Counted from the stretch's first letter, positions 18,060-27,634 are shown. The stretch: DNA of 64,000 bases from Diplonema japonicum (GCA_964019335.1 OZ025676.1:62001-126000); one strand, 5' to 3'. Numbers and translations are program-made. Notes: generated from the letters alone by a model not told the origin.

Positions 18060-18266
18060 TCATGCAAGAACCTTGCACATGGTCTTGCACTCCCTCCTGG
18101 CGATCAGCTTCTTCGCCTTCCCGTTGCACCTAGAGGGAGACCTAGACCTCGACCTGGACCTGGACCTGCCACCGTTCTTCTGGAAGAGTTTCAAGCCACC
18201 CCTCCTCCCTACCAGGTCACCGGATGCCTCGAACATGCCACCCATGCCAGACATTAGGGATGCCAT
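18060..18266 (-). CDS. RS-repeat mini-protein 1, 68 aa
   Basis: The protein starts MASLMSGMGGMFEASGDLVG, continues RRGGLKLFQKNGG, then five Arg-Ser dipeptides (RSRSRSRSRSPSR) encoded by near-perfect 6-base repeats, and ends CNGKAKKLIARRECKTMCKVLA. The 27 C-terminal residues are shared with two further genes at 20179-20385 and 20497-20700, which is strong evidence that this is translated. Net charge is very basic; three Cys lie near the C-terminus. No known family. RS repeats can be phosphorylated by SR kinases and bind RNA, or the protein could condense nucleic acid; both are speculation. At the DNA level it differs from copy 2 by a single synonymous base. Confidence 0.75.
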   Translation of the reverse strand: MASLMSGMGGMFEASGDLVGRRGGLKLFQKNGGRSRSRSRSRSPSRCNGKAKKLIARRECKTMCKVLA

Positions 18267-18611
18267 TCTTTTTTTTCTTTTTTTTCTTTGTAAAGGTTTT
18301 TGTTTTTTGTGTAACACAACCTGAAAGAATGTGACGAACATCGACTGGAGAAAAAAAAGGGGGGGAAAAGACATCATTTTCTATAAAATGAGTTTCATAA
18401 GGTTCTTACGTTTTTTCTTTTTTTCCCTCACACTCTTATGCCAGCCAACGAGTAATTAAACATATTTAAAAATACATCCAAAGCAAACACAAATCAAAAA
18501 CAAAAAACAAGCACACCACGCAGCACAACCGCCTTCTTTTTCTTCTTCGAGTGCAAACCCCCTCCCGGAAGCAACTAAGAGGTTTACCGGATCCCTCATA
18601 GCATAGACTTG
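18267..18611. other. Intergenic spacer
   Basis: 345 bases, A/T-rich with runs of T and A. It separates the FkbM gene stop from RS-repeat gene 1. No gene or repeat recognised. Confidence 0.6.
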
Positions 18612-20078
18612 TCAAAGATCTGCCAACCCAACCTTGCTTGGATACAAGAAAAGCCGCCCAACCACGAAAAATAAAATCCTTCTCTCTCTCCCTTTAGTCA
18701 AAGACACCCGGGTTTCGAGGCCTGGGGTAAGTTGCACCATCGCACACAGCCCGGCCTTTTTGAATTCCTGTATTTTTTTTTTCCCTCCCTTTTTCCTCTC
18801 CCCTTTTATGTTCCCCCCAATACCTGTCCTCTCAAAAGAGCGTCCCTTATAAGACCCCCAAACATTAGTATTGAAACCAAAGGAGGCACGCATGGACTGA
18901 GGGTGCGCCTTGAACTTCTTCCCGCCTGTAGAGTCGAACGTTCTCCTCCTTTCAACATCGTCAAAATCGTTCTTCAGGTTGTCCTTTGTGATGAAGTCAA
19001 TGTACCCAGGGAAGGGCTTCTCCCAGAAGCCAGCGTCTTTAATACTGCTAGTAGGCGCGTTGAAGAGGTTGCGCTGCAAGTGGTACATGTCGAAGCCGTA
19101 GTCGATGAGAGACTGCACGTAGGCGGGGAACTTCTTCAGGGCGTCAGCGTCAGCGGCAGCCCTCTCGAAGTAGCCAGGGGAGTATTCGAACACAACGTTC
19201 TCAACGTTCCCTCCTTTCAGGAGGTTGGCCGCGCCCTGGAACACCTGCGGTTCAAACCCTTCGACGTCCACCTTCATCACGCACACGTTCTCGTTGGGAG
19301 ACACCACATCGTCCACCTTCTCGATGTCAACAGGGATTGCCTTGCCTTCTGCTGCTTTAGGGCGGCCTCCTGTCCCTGCAACGCCTGCCATCCCCCAGAT
19401 CCCCCTTGTCGGGACGCTCATGTACCCCACGCCGCCGGACGAGTTCGACACAATTTTCGAGCGCAGCTCGATGAGGTGCTCGAAGCCGTTCATACCGATC
19501 GCTGTCTCGAAGTACGTCCTGAAAAGCGGGACGGGCTCCCACGCCACTACACGGCAGCCGTGTGCTGCCGCAAGCAAACTGTACCACCCGAAGTTCCCAC
19601 CCACGTCGACCACAAGCCCAGGCCTCTTGGGATCGCGCTGGCAACACTCGCCAAGCAGATTCTGCCACACCCGTGTGATGCCCAGCTCGACAACCCTCCT
19701 CTCCGACAGCTGAGCACTCACATCAGTGTCCAACTTGGGGTCCGTGAACGCGGTGTAAAAGGAAGGTTTCGTCCATGATTTAGCAACCCTCATGGTAATC
19801 TCAGACTCCTGACTAGGCAGTGACGACATGTCTGCGATGGTGCGGAAAGTGTTCATGACGTCTGTTTGTTTCTTACTCTTCTCCTTTTCCTTCTCCTTCT
19901 GCTGTGGCAGCGACGACGACAGTTGCTGCAGCTGCAGCTTCATCTGCGATTGGACAGCCTGCGATATCTCTTGCGATATCTGTGGCTTTTCCCTTGGCTG
20001 GCTCACCTGCTGGCTATTGAAGATCACCACGCAAGAAACAAATAGCATCATGGCCCGGAGCTCCCATGGGTTTGCCAT
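18612..20078 (-). CDS. FkbM-family SAM-dependent methyltransferase, type II membrane
   Basis: 488 aa. MANPWELRAMMLFVSCVVIF is a signal anchor. A Gln/Lys-rich stem follows, then the Methyltransf_21 (FkbM) domain at about 140-330: VVDVGGNFGWYSLLAAAHGC is the SAM-binding motif I with acidic GCRVVAWEPVP after it, and CVMKVDVEGFEPQVFQGA is the family signature. These enzymes O-methylate sugars or polyketides; with a Golgi-type anchor a glycan substrate is likely. The last ~90 residues are basic and glycine-rich and could be extra exon or read-through; the true C-terminus is uncertain. ATG 20078 follows CATAG by seven bases. It is flanked on both sides by RS-repeat genes. Confidence 0.8.
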   Translation of the reverse strand: MANPWELRAMMLFVSCVVIFNSQQVSQPREKPQISQEISQAVQSQMKLQLQQLSSSLPQQKEKEKEKSKKQTDVMNTFRTIADMSSLPSQESEITMRVAKSWTKPSFYTAFTDPKLDTDVSAQLSERRVVELGITRVWQNLLGECCQRDPKRPGLVVDVGGNFGWYSLLAAAHGCRVVAWEPVPLFRTYFETAIGMNGFEHLIELRSKIVSNSSGGVGYMSVPTRGIWGMAGVAGTGGRPKAAEGKAIPVDIEKVDDVVSPNENVCVMKVDVEGFEPQVFQGAANLLKGGNVENVVFEYSPGYFERAAADADALKKFPAYVQSLIDYGFDMYHLQRNLFNAPTSSIKDAGFWEKPFPGYIDFITKDNLKNDFDDVERRRTFDSTGGKKFKAHPQSMRASFGFNTNVWGSYKGRSFERTGIGGNIKGERKKGGKKKIQEFKKAGLCAMVQLTPGLETRVSLTKGRERRILFFVVGRLFLYPSKVGLADL

Positions 20079-20178
20079 CTTTCACCTATGGGGTGTGCGA
20101 AGAATGGCAAAAAAAAAGAATAATATAATCAAGTACTTACTTAAATAGTGTGTATGTGTGTGTGGTATGTATCGCAGC

Positions 20179-20385
20179 TCATGCAAGAACCTTGCACATG
20201 GTCTTGCACTCCCTCCTGGCGATCAGCTTCTTCGCCTTCCCGTTGCACCTAGAGGGAGACCTAGACCTCGACCTGGACCTGGACCTGCCACCGTTCTTCT
20301 GGAAGAGTTTCAAGCCACCCCTCCTCCCTACCAGGTCACCGGATGCCTCGAACATGCCACCCATGCCAGACATTAAGGATGCCAT
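20179..20385 (-). CDS. RS-repeat mini-protein 2, 68 aa
   Basis: Identical in protein sequence to the copy at 18060-18266; the 207-base coding regions differ only at the fourth codon (CTA versus TTA, both Leu). The flanks outside diverge quickly, so the duplication unit is little more than the coding region plus a few bases. In-frame codons upstream (to 20421) would add MTTDYTKLFNTT, but the alignment with copy 1 favours the start at 20385. The function is unknown. Together with copy 1 it brackets the FkbM methyltransferase gene as a direct repeat. Confidence 0.75.
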   Translation of the reverse strand: MASLMSGMGGMFEASGDLVGRRGGLKLFQKNGGRSRSRSRSRSPSRCNGKAKKLIARRECKTMCKVLA

Positions 20386-20496
20386 TGTTGTGTTGAAAAG
20401 TTTTGTGTAGTCTGTAGTCATGTCGTGTATCGATGCGAATATTATGAATAAAAAAGTTTGTGAATTGTGTGTACATTTTCTTTTCTTTTTTTTTGT

Positions 20497-20700
20497 TTAC
20501 GCAAGAACCTTGCACATGGTCTTGCACTCCCTCCTGGCAATCAGCTTCTTCGCCTTCCCGTTGCACCTAGAGGGAGACCTGGACCTGGACCTGGACCTGG
20601 ATCTTCCCCTTCCCCTGCGCCTCCTCCTCTCAAGGAGGTCACCCGAAGTTTCGAACATGCCACCCATAGCGTTCAGGCCACCCATCATGAATGAAGGCAT
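20497..20700 (-). CDS. RS-repeat mini-protein 3, 67 aa, diverged
   Basis: A third family member. Start MPSFMMGGLNAMGGMFETSG replaces the start of copies 1 and 2 but keeps GGMFExSGDL; the middle is all Arg/Gly (LERRRRRGRGRSRSR), and the final 27 residues (RSPSR, CNGKAKKLIA, RRECKTMCKVLA) are identical to the other copies. DNA of the C-terminal half is nearly identical as well. Conservation of the ends and divergence of the middle suggest selection on both termini. ATG 20700 follows CTCCAG by 15 bases. No homology to a known family was recognised. Confidence 0.75.
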   Translation of the reverse strand: MPSFMMGGLNAMGGMFETSGDLLERRRRRGRGRSRSRSRSRSPSRCNGKAKKLIARRECKTMCKVLA

Positions 20701-20757
20701 AGTGTAGTACGTATCCTGGAGGTAGATATCTCGAGTGAAACGAAATACAAAAAGCTA

Positions 20758-22545
20758 TCATAGCTGGGAAGGGTTAGAAGAGCCTCGAGAAAGGGATCCC
20801 CGCGACGTGTCTGGGGACTTGCTGCCAGAGGGCTTTGTAGGCCTTTTGGCTGTCGGGTGGCTGTCGTCGCTGTTCATGTCCTCGTAAGAGTCCAAAACAG
20901 AGCCGGCGACATGGTTGCCATCAGGTTGGTCCTCGTGGCTGCTGTTGCCTATGGGCAGCTCTTGTTCTGTATCACATACTTCCGCATGTACGGTCTGCAC
21001 CTTGTCACCCACATCATCGGCTGCCTCAGCTTCTTCAACGAGTGGCTTGTTGGTCCCCTCTATCACTGAGTCTTTCCTATGTTCGAAGGAAGCGGTATTT
21101 AAAATGTCGTCCTTTTGCATCACCTCGTGTGGGGCGTTTGTGATGCTTTCACTATCCTTCTTATGTAAGTCAAGTGGGTCCAGTGCACCGACCAGTGGTA
21201 TGGAGGCCTTATTGGGCGATGTGGAGGGTGTGGGTAGAACTGCCGGGCTTGGGCTCTTCCTGTTGTGCATCACAGCCACAGTGGGGTTCAGGAGCGTACT
21301 TTCTGAAGGGCTCCTGGCGCCTTTTCTGTGTTTTGTGATCGCCACACGTGTGTTGATGTTGGCTGACCGCACCATCTCCTTTAGTACCTCGTTCGCCACC
21401 TTCATCTCCTCCAGTTCTTTCTTCAACGCTGGCGGGCTGCTTTGCTTTGCAAGCACCTTGAGAGCTGTGTTTTCTTCCCTAAGCTTTTTAAGCTCTAGTA
21501 CGCGCTCATGCTCTTGCTGAGATGTGATCTTGACCTTCTGTTTCTTCATGAACTCCCTCTTCAGCTTCGTTCTGTCGTCCTCGAGAAACACTATCTTCTC
21601 TGTCAAAAGTTTCACTTGCTCCTTCAAGATCTTCTGTTGTTTCACGGCCCGCAGCCCGTGGTCAGCTTGTTGCACCATTTGGTTCGTTATTTGCTGCGAA
21701 GCAGCTAACTTCGCTTTCAGTTTGTCGTTTTCGGACTTGGTCCTGTCCGTGATTTCTTTGTAGTCAGTTAATATAGCGCCTTGGTCCTTGTACCTTGCGG
21801 CAAGTGCCTCGTAGCGCGTCTTCTCTACAGCTAAGTGAGAAGAAACTACATCTTTTTGGGCATGCCTGGTGCCCTCTTCTTGGTCTAACCGTATTTTCAG
21901 CTTCTGGTACTGTGCAGTGAGGGTTGTCAGCTGGGCACACATCTCATCGGCCTGAGCCTTCGCCTCGGCCATCTCTTGCAGCTCTGTTGTCCTTTCTTCG
22001 AGCTCCATCGACTTCTCCTTCAGCGCTGCTGATACCTCGTCAGCCTTCCGTTCCGATTGTTGGTATCTCTCGCGCACTTCCCCCAGCTCCATGGAAGCAT
22101 ACTCCAGGCTATCCTGCGTCGTCTTCAGCTTAGTCGTAAGCCCTTCTATCTCCGACTTCAATGCTATCGCCTCTGTGTCAATTGCTGAGGATTGCCTCCT
22201 GGCCAACTTCTCAGACTTCTTCGTCTCTTCCAATTCACCCTCCGCGTGCATCAACTCGTCCTCCGCCTGGGTCTTCTCCAAGATGGCCTTTGCTTCCCTT
22301 TCCCTGTATGAATCGATGTCTGCCCTCAGTAGTTCCACTTCGTCTTCCAGCAAGGACGTCCTTTCGTGTGCCCTTTTCAGCCTTTGTACCTCCTCCCGCA
22401 GTGCCTCCGTCTCCGGAAGCAGGTCCGTCACCTCCTGGTGACTCGACAGCTCTAACACCCGGTCGTCTGCGATCCTAAGCTCTTCTCGCAATTCCATCAG
22501 ATCCATGTTACTATACTCTCTCTGTAAAGAGTCTGTAATTATCAT
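20758..22545 (-). CDS. Long coiled-coil protein, 595 aa
   Basis: Residues ~15-400 are almost continuous heptad coiled coil (LRADIDSYREREAKAILEK, LKSEIEGLTTKLKTTQDSLE, LLTEKIVFLEDDRTKLK). The last ~170 residues are Ser/Pro/Asp-rich and disordered, with an SRGSLSRGSS end. No motor, kinase or membrane region is present, so a structural or scaffold protein is likely. Start is ambiguous: ATG 22545 follows CACAG by 12 bases, while ATG 22506 (MDLMELREEL) follows TTTACAG by 15 bases; the second would shorten the protein by 13 residues. The specific family is unknown. Confidence 0.7.
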   Translation of the reverse strand: MIITDSLQREYSNMDLMELREELRIADDRVLELSSHQEVTDLLPETEALREEVQRLKRAHERTSLLEDEVELLRADIDSYREREAKAILEKTQAEDELMHAEGELEETKKSEKLARRQSSAIDTEAIALKSEIEGLTTKLKTTQDSLEYASMELGEVRERYQQSERKADEVSAALKEKSMELEERTTELQEMAEAKAQADEMCAQLTTLTAQYQKLKIRLDQEEGTRHAQKDVVSSHLAVEKTRYEALAARYKDQGAILTDYKEITDRTKSENDKLKAKLAASQQITNQMVQQADHGLRAVKQQKILKEQVKLLTEKIVFLEDDRTKLKREFMKKQKVKITSQQEHERVLELKKLREENTALKVLAKQSSPPALKKELEEMKVANEVLKEMVRSANINTRVAITKHRKGARSPSESTLLNPTVAVMHNRKSPSPAVLPTPSTSPNKASIPLVGALDPLDLHKKDSESITNAPHEVMQKDDILNTASFEHRKDSVIEGTNKPLVEEAEAADDVGDKVQTVHAEVCDTEQELPIGNSSHEDQPDGNHVAGSVLDSYEDMNSDDSHPTAKRPTKPSGSKSPDTSRGSLSRGSSNPSQL

Positions 22546-22621
22546 TTTGTGTAAATGCTGTGTGCATTCAACGCGGAATATGTCCGAGCGGTGTATAACT
22601 TCTATCTAGTTCTGCTAAAGT

Positions 22622-25375
22622 TTACTTCTTAAGAGCAGGCCTAGGGGCGGGGGAGGGCCGGGAGCGTCTGCGTTCCGGTGACGCAGCGTTGTTAGCTGTC
22701 GTGATCTGCTCTTTGAGAGAGTTGAGGCCTTTGCTGATGAAGCTTTTGGTGCGTTTCCGTTTTGGTGGGGACGTGGTTTGGGGTTTATGTGGAGTGCTTG
22801 GGTCCGGCTGCCGGTTAGCTTCTGGTTGGCGGGATTTCGTGATGTCGATGGCGGCATCTTTTGCCTGCGCACCGAGGTTTTTAGCGGCAGTTGCAGCAGC
22901 CTTCGTCTTCTGCTCTGCCTCTGCGGCAGTTTGTTTGATGAGGTTGCCTGCCTCCCTAGCAAGGACCTGCACGCCTGAGGTGGAGAATATATCGACGCCT
23001 TCTATGTTTCTGTACTCGTTACGTACCTCAGTGTGTTCGTCAATGAGGGCCTTGAAGGAGTCATGTGTGTAGTAAGGCCGTTTCGACGACCCGTCATTCA
23101 CGTCCATATCGTAGCAGAAACACATGAGGAAGGAGTCCATCGTGGAGTTAGTTATCTGTGCGTAGAGGGTCGCAATGAAGAAACCGTTCGCCAAGCTGAT
23201 CACCATCACTGTGACAGGGTTCACCACATTGCTCCCCAGGTCTGTGTAGAACAGGAAAAGCGTTGCGGTCAGCAGGGTCAGGGATAGGATCCCCAATCGC
23301 CCGAACAACGCAACCGTCTCGCTCACTTCTGCTACAATGCGTATCTTCAGGCGTTGATCTGCATACAGCGACTCTGCGCGTTTTGCAGCATTCAGGAAAT
23401 CCGTCCCTTCAATGCTCTGAATGACGAAGGCGTCCCTCCTGACGAGCTTCAAAAATTTATCAAACAACAGCAGAACGTGCTGTATAAGGCAAGTAAAGTA
23501 CGAGATGAACTTGTTAATTTCGTTGATCTTATTCAGCACAGCCCGCATCCGCAGCTGTATCTTGTCAAGCAGCCCGCGTATCGACTCGAAGGCGGTCAGC
23601 ACCGCAGCCCCTATACAATAAGACCCAACATGGAATCGTACCGACGTTAAGGTCACAGGGATGCCTGTCTTTGGAGGCTCCTTGGGCTCCCCCTTGGCAC
23701 TGAAGTACCACATGACGCTCATGAAGCACGTGATGTTGTAGCCGAAAATATTCAGAAAGCCCATTGTCAGCGTGAACACGATGATGCATAGCACCTGCAG
23801 GGTGCCCCTTAGTACGTGCAGCTCCATGGTCGCAGGCTTGATGTGATACGGCTCCGCGTTTCTTGCTATATTCGTGTAGAGGCCGTTGTCGTTACCAGAG
23901 ACGAGGTAGATGCTACCCACGAAGAGAGTCACCACGAACGACGTTGCCGCCAAAGCGAGCTGTGACACCCACATGGCAGGCGCAACGAAAGCAATGCCAG
24001 GGGACTCCTTCAGCACCTTGTTCGCCTCATTCATCATCTGCGAAGCGATTCTCACCTTCTTTCTCAACCGCAGGCAGAGAAGGCCGTTCACAATTCCCAC
24101 TATAAGCACCAGCCACGCCATAGTTCTCATCTGCCCTGCGTACTCGTGTTGCGCTGTTTCCTTGTGTGCTATTTCGTCTGCCTCGTGAAGAGTGATGATG
24201 CCTGTCGCGGTGGCTGTCGTCAGCAGCACTGCAACACTGCCCCACGCTACATAAAACGGTGACTTCATCATGAGGAAAAGATATACTTCGCCATAAAGGA
24301 ACGTGGCGAGCGCACCAATGAGCAGCACCATCCGACCAGAGTACAGATCTGAGGTGAAGCGAAACCACCAGTCATCCACGAAGGGGGAGTCATGCATCAC
24401 CTGATTGGCAAGTTCTACCACTGCCTCGTCAACATCGCTGTTGTTCCTCCACACGTTCGGCATGCACAGGTGGTGCAGCACGATGGAAGGGTACATCACA
24501 CGGAAGGCCCTCACACAACCTACGTTGCTGTCTGCGTTGCAGTAATTTCTGTTCCTGCACAAATAATTGTTGTAGCAATTGCTGCCTTTAGAGATCTCGG
24601 CATCCCACATGTACTGCTTCACAGCGTTCTCCGTCCGGTCGACCCTGTTCCACCTCGCACCAGGAACGAAGGTGGGGCACTCCGTGACACAGATTGCGTA
24701 CTTTTTCACATTTTCAATCCCTTCGCCAAGCTCCTTGGGGTCGATAGGGTACCAGAGATACTTCCGGGACTTCATACTGCTGCCTAACAGGAGAGCCTCT
24801 GGGGGAGCTATCGTTGGGTCTGTACCGCACATATTGCCTAGGAAGTCGGTGTCACCTGTGCCGAGGACTGCGAGGTCGCCTTCGAGGATGCCAAAGATGA
24901 GGCAGAAGACAACAAAGGTCCAGAAGAGGCAGAGGATGTTCCATGCTCTGGAGTCAGTAGACGAGCGGCGTTTGGGATTCAAGCAACCACCTTTAGGAAC
25001 ACGAAGCCAGGGCTTAACAAATGCACCCTTGGTACACGTAGAGGTAACATCTAGACCGAACCTGTCGTGGTCAGGACGGCCGCCATGCCAAGGCTGAGGG
25101 CTCGCTACCCACTCAGGGGGACCTACAGTGAGCAACACGTGGTCTCCTGCCTCAAGCTTCTTATGCGTCAACATCGACGGCGGTGCCATCATCTCTTTTG
25201 GGATCTCCAACTTCTCGTCGCTCTCCTTTTCTTCTTTATCGTCAGGATCGTTTGGATCCTTTTCCTTGCCCTCTTCATTTCTCTCTTCATTCTCGTCCTC
25301 TCCCTCATCGCTCATCAGCGCCATTTCCTCCTCTTGCATTACTGCCCTCCTTCTCCGTCGCTTTGGCGGGTCCAT
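22622..25375 (-). CDS. Choline transporter-like protein (SLC44/CTL family)
   Basis: 917 aa, longer than the usual ~650-700 because of extended ends. A highly acidic and basic N-terminus (RRRRR, then Glu/Asp runs) precedes the first membrane helix near residue 147 (ILCLFWTFVVFCLIFGILE). A large Cys-rich extracellular loop follows (CVTECPTF, NYLCRNRNYCNAD), then about nine further helices. The family signature near the end is clear: STMDSFLMCFCYDMDVNDGS followed by KRPYY. SLC44 proteins move choline or ethanolamine across the plasma or mitochondrial membrane. The C-terminus is an Ala/Lys-rich helix and a basic, Pro-rich tail. No CAG lies close to the start, unlike most neighbours, and an out-of-frame ATG lies 12 bases upstream. 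Confidence 0.85.
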   Translation of the reverse strand: MDPPKRRRRRAVMQEEEMALMSDEGEDENEERNEEGKEKDPNDPDDKEEKESDEKLEIPKEMMAPPSMLTHKKLEAGDHVLLTVGPPEWVASPQPWHGGRPDHDRFGLDVTSTCTKGAFVKPWLRVPKGGCLNPKRRSSTDSRAWNILCLFWTFVVFCLIFGILEGDLAVLGTGDTDFLGNMCGTDPTIAPPEALLLGSSMKSRKYLWYPIDPKELGEGIENVKKYAICVTECPTFVPGARWNRVDRTENAVKQYMWDAEISKGSNCYNNYLCRNRNYCNADSNVGCVRAFRVMYPSIVLHHLCMPNVWRNNSDVDEAVVELANQVMHDSPFVDDWWFRFTSDLYSGRMVLLIGALATFLYGEVYLFLMMKSPFYVAWGSVAVLLTTATATGIITLHEADEIAHKETAQHEYAGQMRTMAWLVLIVGIVNGLLCLRLRKKVRIASQMMNEANKVLKESPGIAFVAPAMWVSQLALAATSFVVTLFVGSIYLVSGNDNGLYTNIARNAEPYHIKPATMELHVLRGTLQVLCIIVFTLTMGFLNIFGYNITCFMSVMWYFSAKGEPKEPPKTGIPVTLTSVRFHVGSYCIGAAVLTAFESIRGLLDKIQLRMRAVLNKINEINKFISYFTCLIQHVLLLFDKFLKLVRRDAFVIQSIEGTDFLNAAKRAESLYADQRLKIRIVAEVSETVALFGRLGILSLTLLTATLFLFYTDLGSNVVNPVTVMVISLANGFFIATLYAQITNSTMDSFLMCFCYDMDVNDGSSKRPYYTHDSFKALIDEHTEVRNEYRNIEGVDIFSTSGVQVLAREAGNLIKQTAAEAEQKTKAAATAAKNLGAQAKDAAIDITKSRQPEANRQPDPSTPHKPQTTSPPKRKRTKSFISKGLNSLKEQITTANNAASPERRRSRPSPAPRPALKK

Positions 25376-25499
25376 GTTTTTGGCACATTACCGTTTTCCC
25401 CCTTTATTAAGTTTACAAATGTGGCCTTTTAAAATACGAACTTATACAGGATCGTGTTACTGACCACAATGAAACCGAACAAAAAGAAGCATGCGCGTG

Positions 25500-27521
25500 C
25501 TACTCCGATGCACACAGCAGCTCAAACCTTGATGCAGACAAGCTAGATGCCACGCTGTACGGATAATACTCCGCCCCAAGAGGCTCTTGGTAGGCAGGGA
25601 GAACCGTCTCGTACTCGGGGCACGGGTGATTGTGGGTTGGGCTCAGGGGCGCAGCAGTCTCTTCTGAGAGGGCTGTGAGTTGCAACATCATATCGAGCAT
25701 GCGGGGTCGTTTCGCGGGGTCGAGATTCCAAGCGGGTGAAATGACCGAGTTCCATATTTTCTCTGACAAAGGGTCCTCAGCAGCTACAGGATAGGGTGGT
25801 GCTGGGGTCTTGCCTTGGAGGAGCTCCTCTTTCACAACGTCAGCGAATGGCCGTGAGCTATTCATAAGGAAGGAGAATGGCGTGCCTCCTTCCATGACTT
25901 CCCACAACAGCATCCCAAATGACCATACATCGTGTGCAGGTGATGCATGATACGGTGAAAGAAGTGCCTCAGGAGGCGCCCACGGGATGCAAATCACAGG
26001 CCCCCCTGCACCCTCTGTTGTCAGCGATCCGACATCGCCCAGCTTATAAGTTCCGTTCTGCGCCAGCAGCACATTTCTCGCCGCAACATCGAGGTGCACC
26101 ATGCGTGGCGTCCTGCTATGGATGTATGCCAGCGCAGGTGCTATTGCCAGTCCTACATCCAAAGCGACCTTCCCTCGCTCAGACGGGCGTAAGTTGTCGT
26201 TGCGTATGAACGACGTAAGCGTCCCTCCTGGGCAAAACTCCGTGACCATCCATATGGTGTCGTGCTCCCTTTTTACCCATCCGTAGAAGTTCACAACAGC
26301 ATTGTGCCGCAGCCGATGCAGCTGCAGCGTCTCCTTGATAAAGGCTCTCAGTCTCCTCAGCTTCGTGATTTTGGGTTCATTACAAACGGTGTGCAGCTCT
26401 TTCACGGCAACGCTCTCACGTGTCAAGGTGTACATTGCCTTATAAACACTCCCGAAGCTGCCCCTGCCGATATGGGTGAGGTTCTCCAGCCGCGAAGGGT
26501 GGATTTGGAGGTCGCGGGGTAGTTCGTTCTCAAGTACTCGCACTTCGTCAGAAAGGCGTGTCACTAGCAGCACTTTGCGTGTCTCAGCCTCATTCTGCAC
26601 GATGAGATTGCGTGCAATCTGCTCGATCTCGAGCACGGCAGCACCGCTAGAGCCGCTTATTGTTTCGTGTGCTATATGCATCGCGGCAGGCTTGGACAAC
26701 TCAAGCACCTCGTTAACGTCGTTCATATCTGCCCTGAGGTACAGCATGCGTGCCAAGGACCCCGCAGCCCCACCGTGCACAGGCGGTGGAGTGTGAGCAA
26801 CTCTCAGGTACAAAAGCAGCAGGCTGAGCAATGATTGGATGCACCTATCCTCTATCGCACTGAAGGACAGTAGGTGGTGGTGCAGCCCAGCCCGCTTCCA
26901 AATCACAACTAAATCACTTGTGCTGCTCACAGTAGAGTACTGCATCAGCATGAACGCCATAACGTTAGATGCGAGGACCAAATGCCGTGTGCTAGCTTTG
27001 TTCATGATCTCGCCTAGACATGTGTAAGGGGTGTTCGACAGGAAGATCCTATGTATTCGCTCGGCGTGGCCGTGGTAGCCAAGCAACGTCAAGATCTCTA
27101 AACAGTGAGTCGCCGAACGCAGCCACAGGTGCTCGTGACTTCGCTGCATGGAGCTGAGAAGGCTGTGCAGAGCTGCGATGCTTGAAAGTGTGGAGAGGGC
27201 GAGGGCACCCAACTTGTATTTAGCTAAGCAGCCCATGACCCTGAGGATCTCGCTGTAGTGGGCTGGGTCAGAAGCGTTGAAGACATCATACAGAGCGACG
27301 GCGCCCTCATTCCTTATGAACTCCTCGATGAACTGGAGCCCGTTGTCCCCACTTATCTTTGAGCACAGCGTGTACATGACAACGTTGATGCTGCGCAGCA
27401 GATCTTCTTCCCTGCTTTGCTTCAGCCGAAGCTCTTTTAGTGCCGCCTTTGCAGCAAGCTCGTCCCTGCATCTTTCCAGCACAGCCACACCTTCTTTGCC
27501 TGTCTCGAACGCACTCTGCAT
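25500..27521 (-). CDS. TK/TKL-like protein kinase with helical N-terminal region
   Basis: 673 aa from ATG 27521 (MQSAFETGKEGVAVLERCRD); codons further upstream are Phe runs from poly(T). The N-terminal ~330 residues are all-helical, resembling armadillo/HEAT-type repeats (FIRNEGAVALYDVFN, LSTLSSIAALHSLLSSM). The kinase domain spans about 350-620: GRGSFGSVYKAMYTL, SVAVKELHTV, MVTEFCPGGTL, VHLDVAARNVLL, YKLGDVGSLT, PWAPPEALLSP and DVWSFGMLLWEVMEGGTPF. The Asp residues of the catalytic loop and metal site are kept, but HRD is HLD and DFG is DVG. AARN and the WAPPEA box point to tyrosine-kinase or TKL specificity. Cytosolic. Confidence 0.8.
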   Translation of the reverse strand: MQSAFETGKEGVAVLERCRDELAAKAALKELRLKQSREEDLLRSINVVMYTLCSKISGDNGLQFIEEFIRNEGAVALYDVFNASDPAHYSEILRVMGCLAKYKLGALALSTLSSIAALHSLLSSMQRSHEHLWLRSATHCLEILTLLGYHGHAERIHRIFLSNTPYTCLGEIMNKASTRHLVLASNVMAFMLMQYSTVSSTSDLVVIWKRAGLHHHLLSFSAIEDRCIQSLLSLLLLYLRVAHTPPPVHGGAAGSLARMLYLRADMNDVNEVLELSKPAAMHIAHETISGSSGAAVLEIEQIARNLIVQNEAETRKVLLVTRLSDEVRVLENELPRDLQIHPSRLENLTHIGRGSFGSVYKAMYTLTRESVAVKELHTVCNEPKITKLRRLRAFIKETLQLHRLRHNAVVNFYGWVKREHDTIWMVTEFCPGGTLTSFIRNDNLRPSERGKVALDVGLAIAPALAYIHSRTPRMVHLDVAARNVLLAQNGTYKLGDVGSLTTEGAGGPVICIPWAPPEALLSPYHASPAHDVWSFGMLLWEVMEGGTPFSFLMNSSRPFADVVKEELLQGKTPAPPYPVAAEDPLSEKIWNSVISPAWNLDPAKRPRMLDMMLQLTALSEETAAPLSPTHNHPCPEYETVLPAYQEPLGAEYYPYSVASSLSASRFELLCASE

Positions 27522-27620
27522 TTCATCAAACCAACCTACACCTAGACAGAATGGAAAAAAAAAAAAATCAAGGAAATGTATGATATCAAAATGCAAAAAA
27601 AAAAAAAAAAAAAAAAAAAA
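27522..27620 (-). promoter_or_regulatory. Candidate trans-splice acceptor region of the kinase gene
   Basis: On the sense strand: a 27-base T run (27594-27620), then a second T run, then CCATTCTGTCTAG and GTGTAG before the ATG at 27521. The stop codon of the upstream gene is only 14 bases before the long T run. Confidence 0.45.
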
Positions 27621-27634
27621 TCTTTTTCCCACAG

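Noticed and set aside
18732-19778. 348-codon plus-strand frame
   Set aside because: It lies entirely opposite the FkbM methyltransferase, whose motifs are clear; shadow of a GC-rich coding region.
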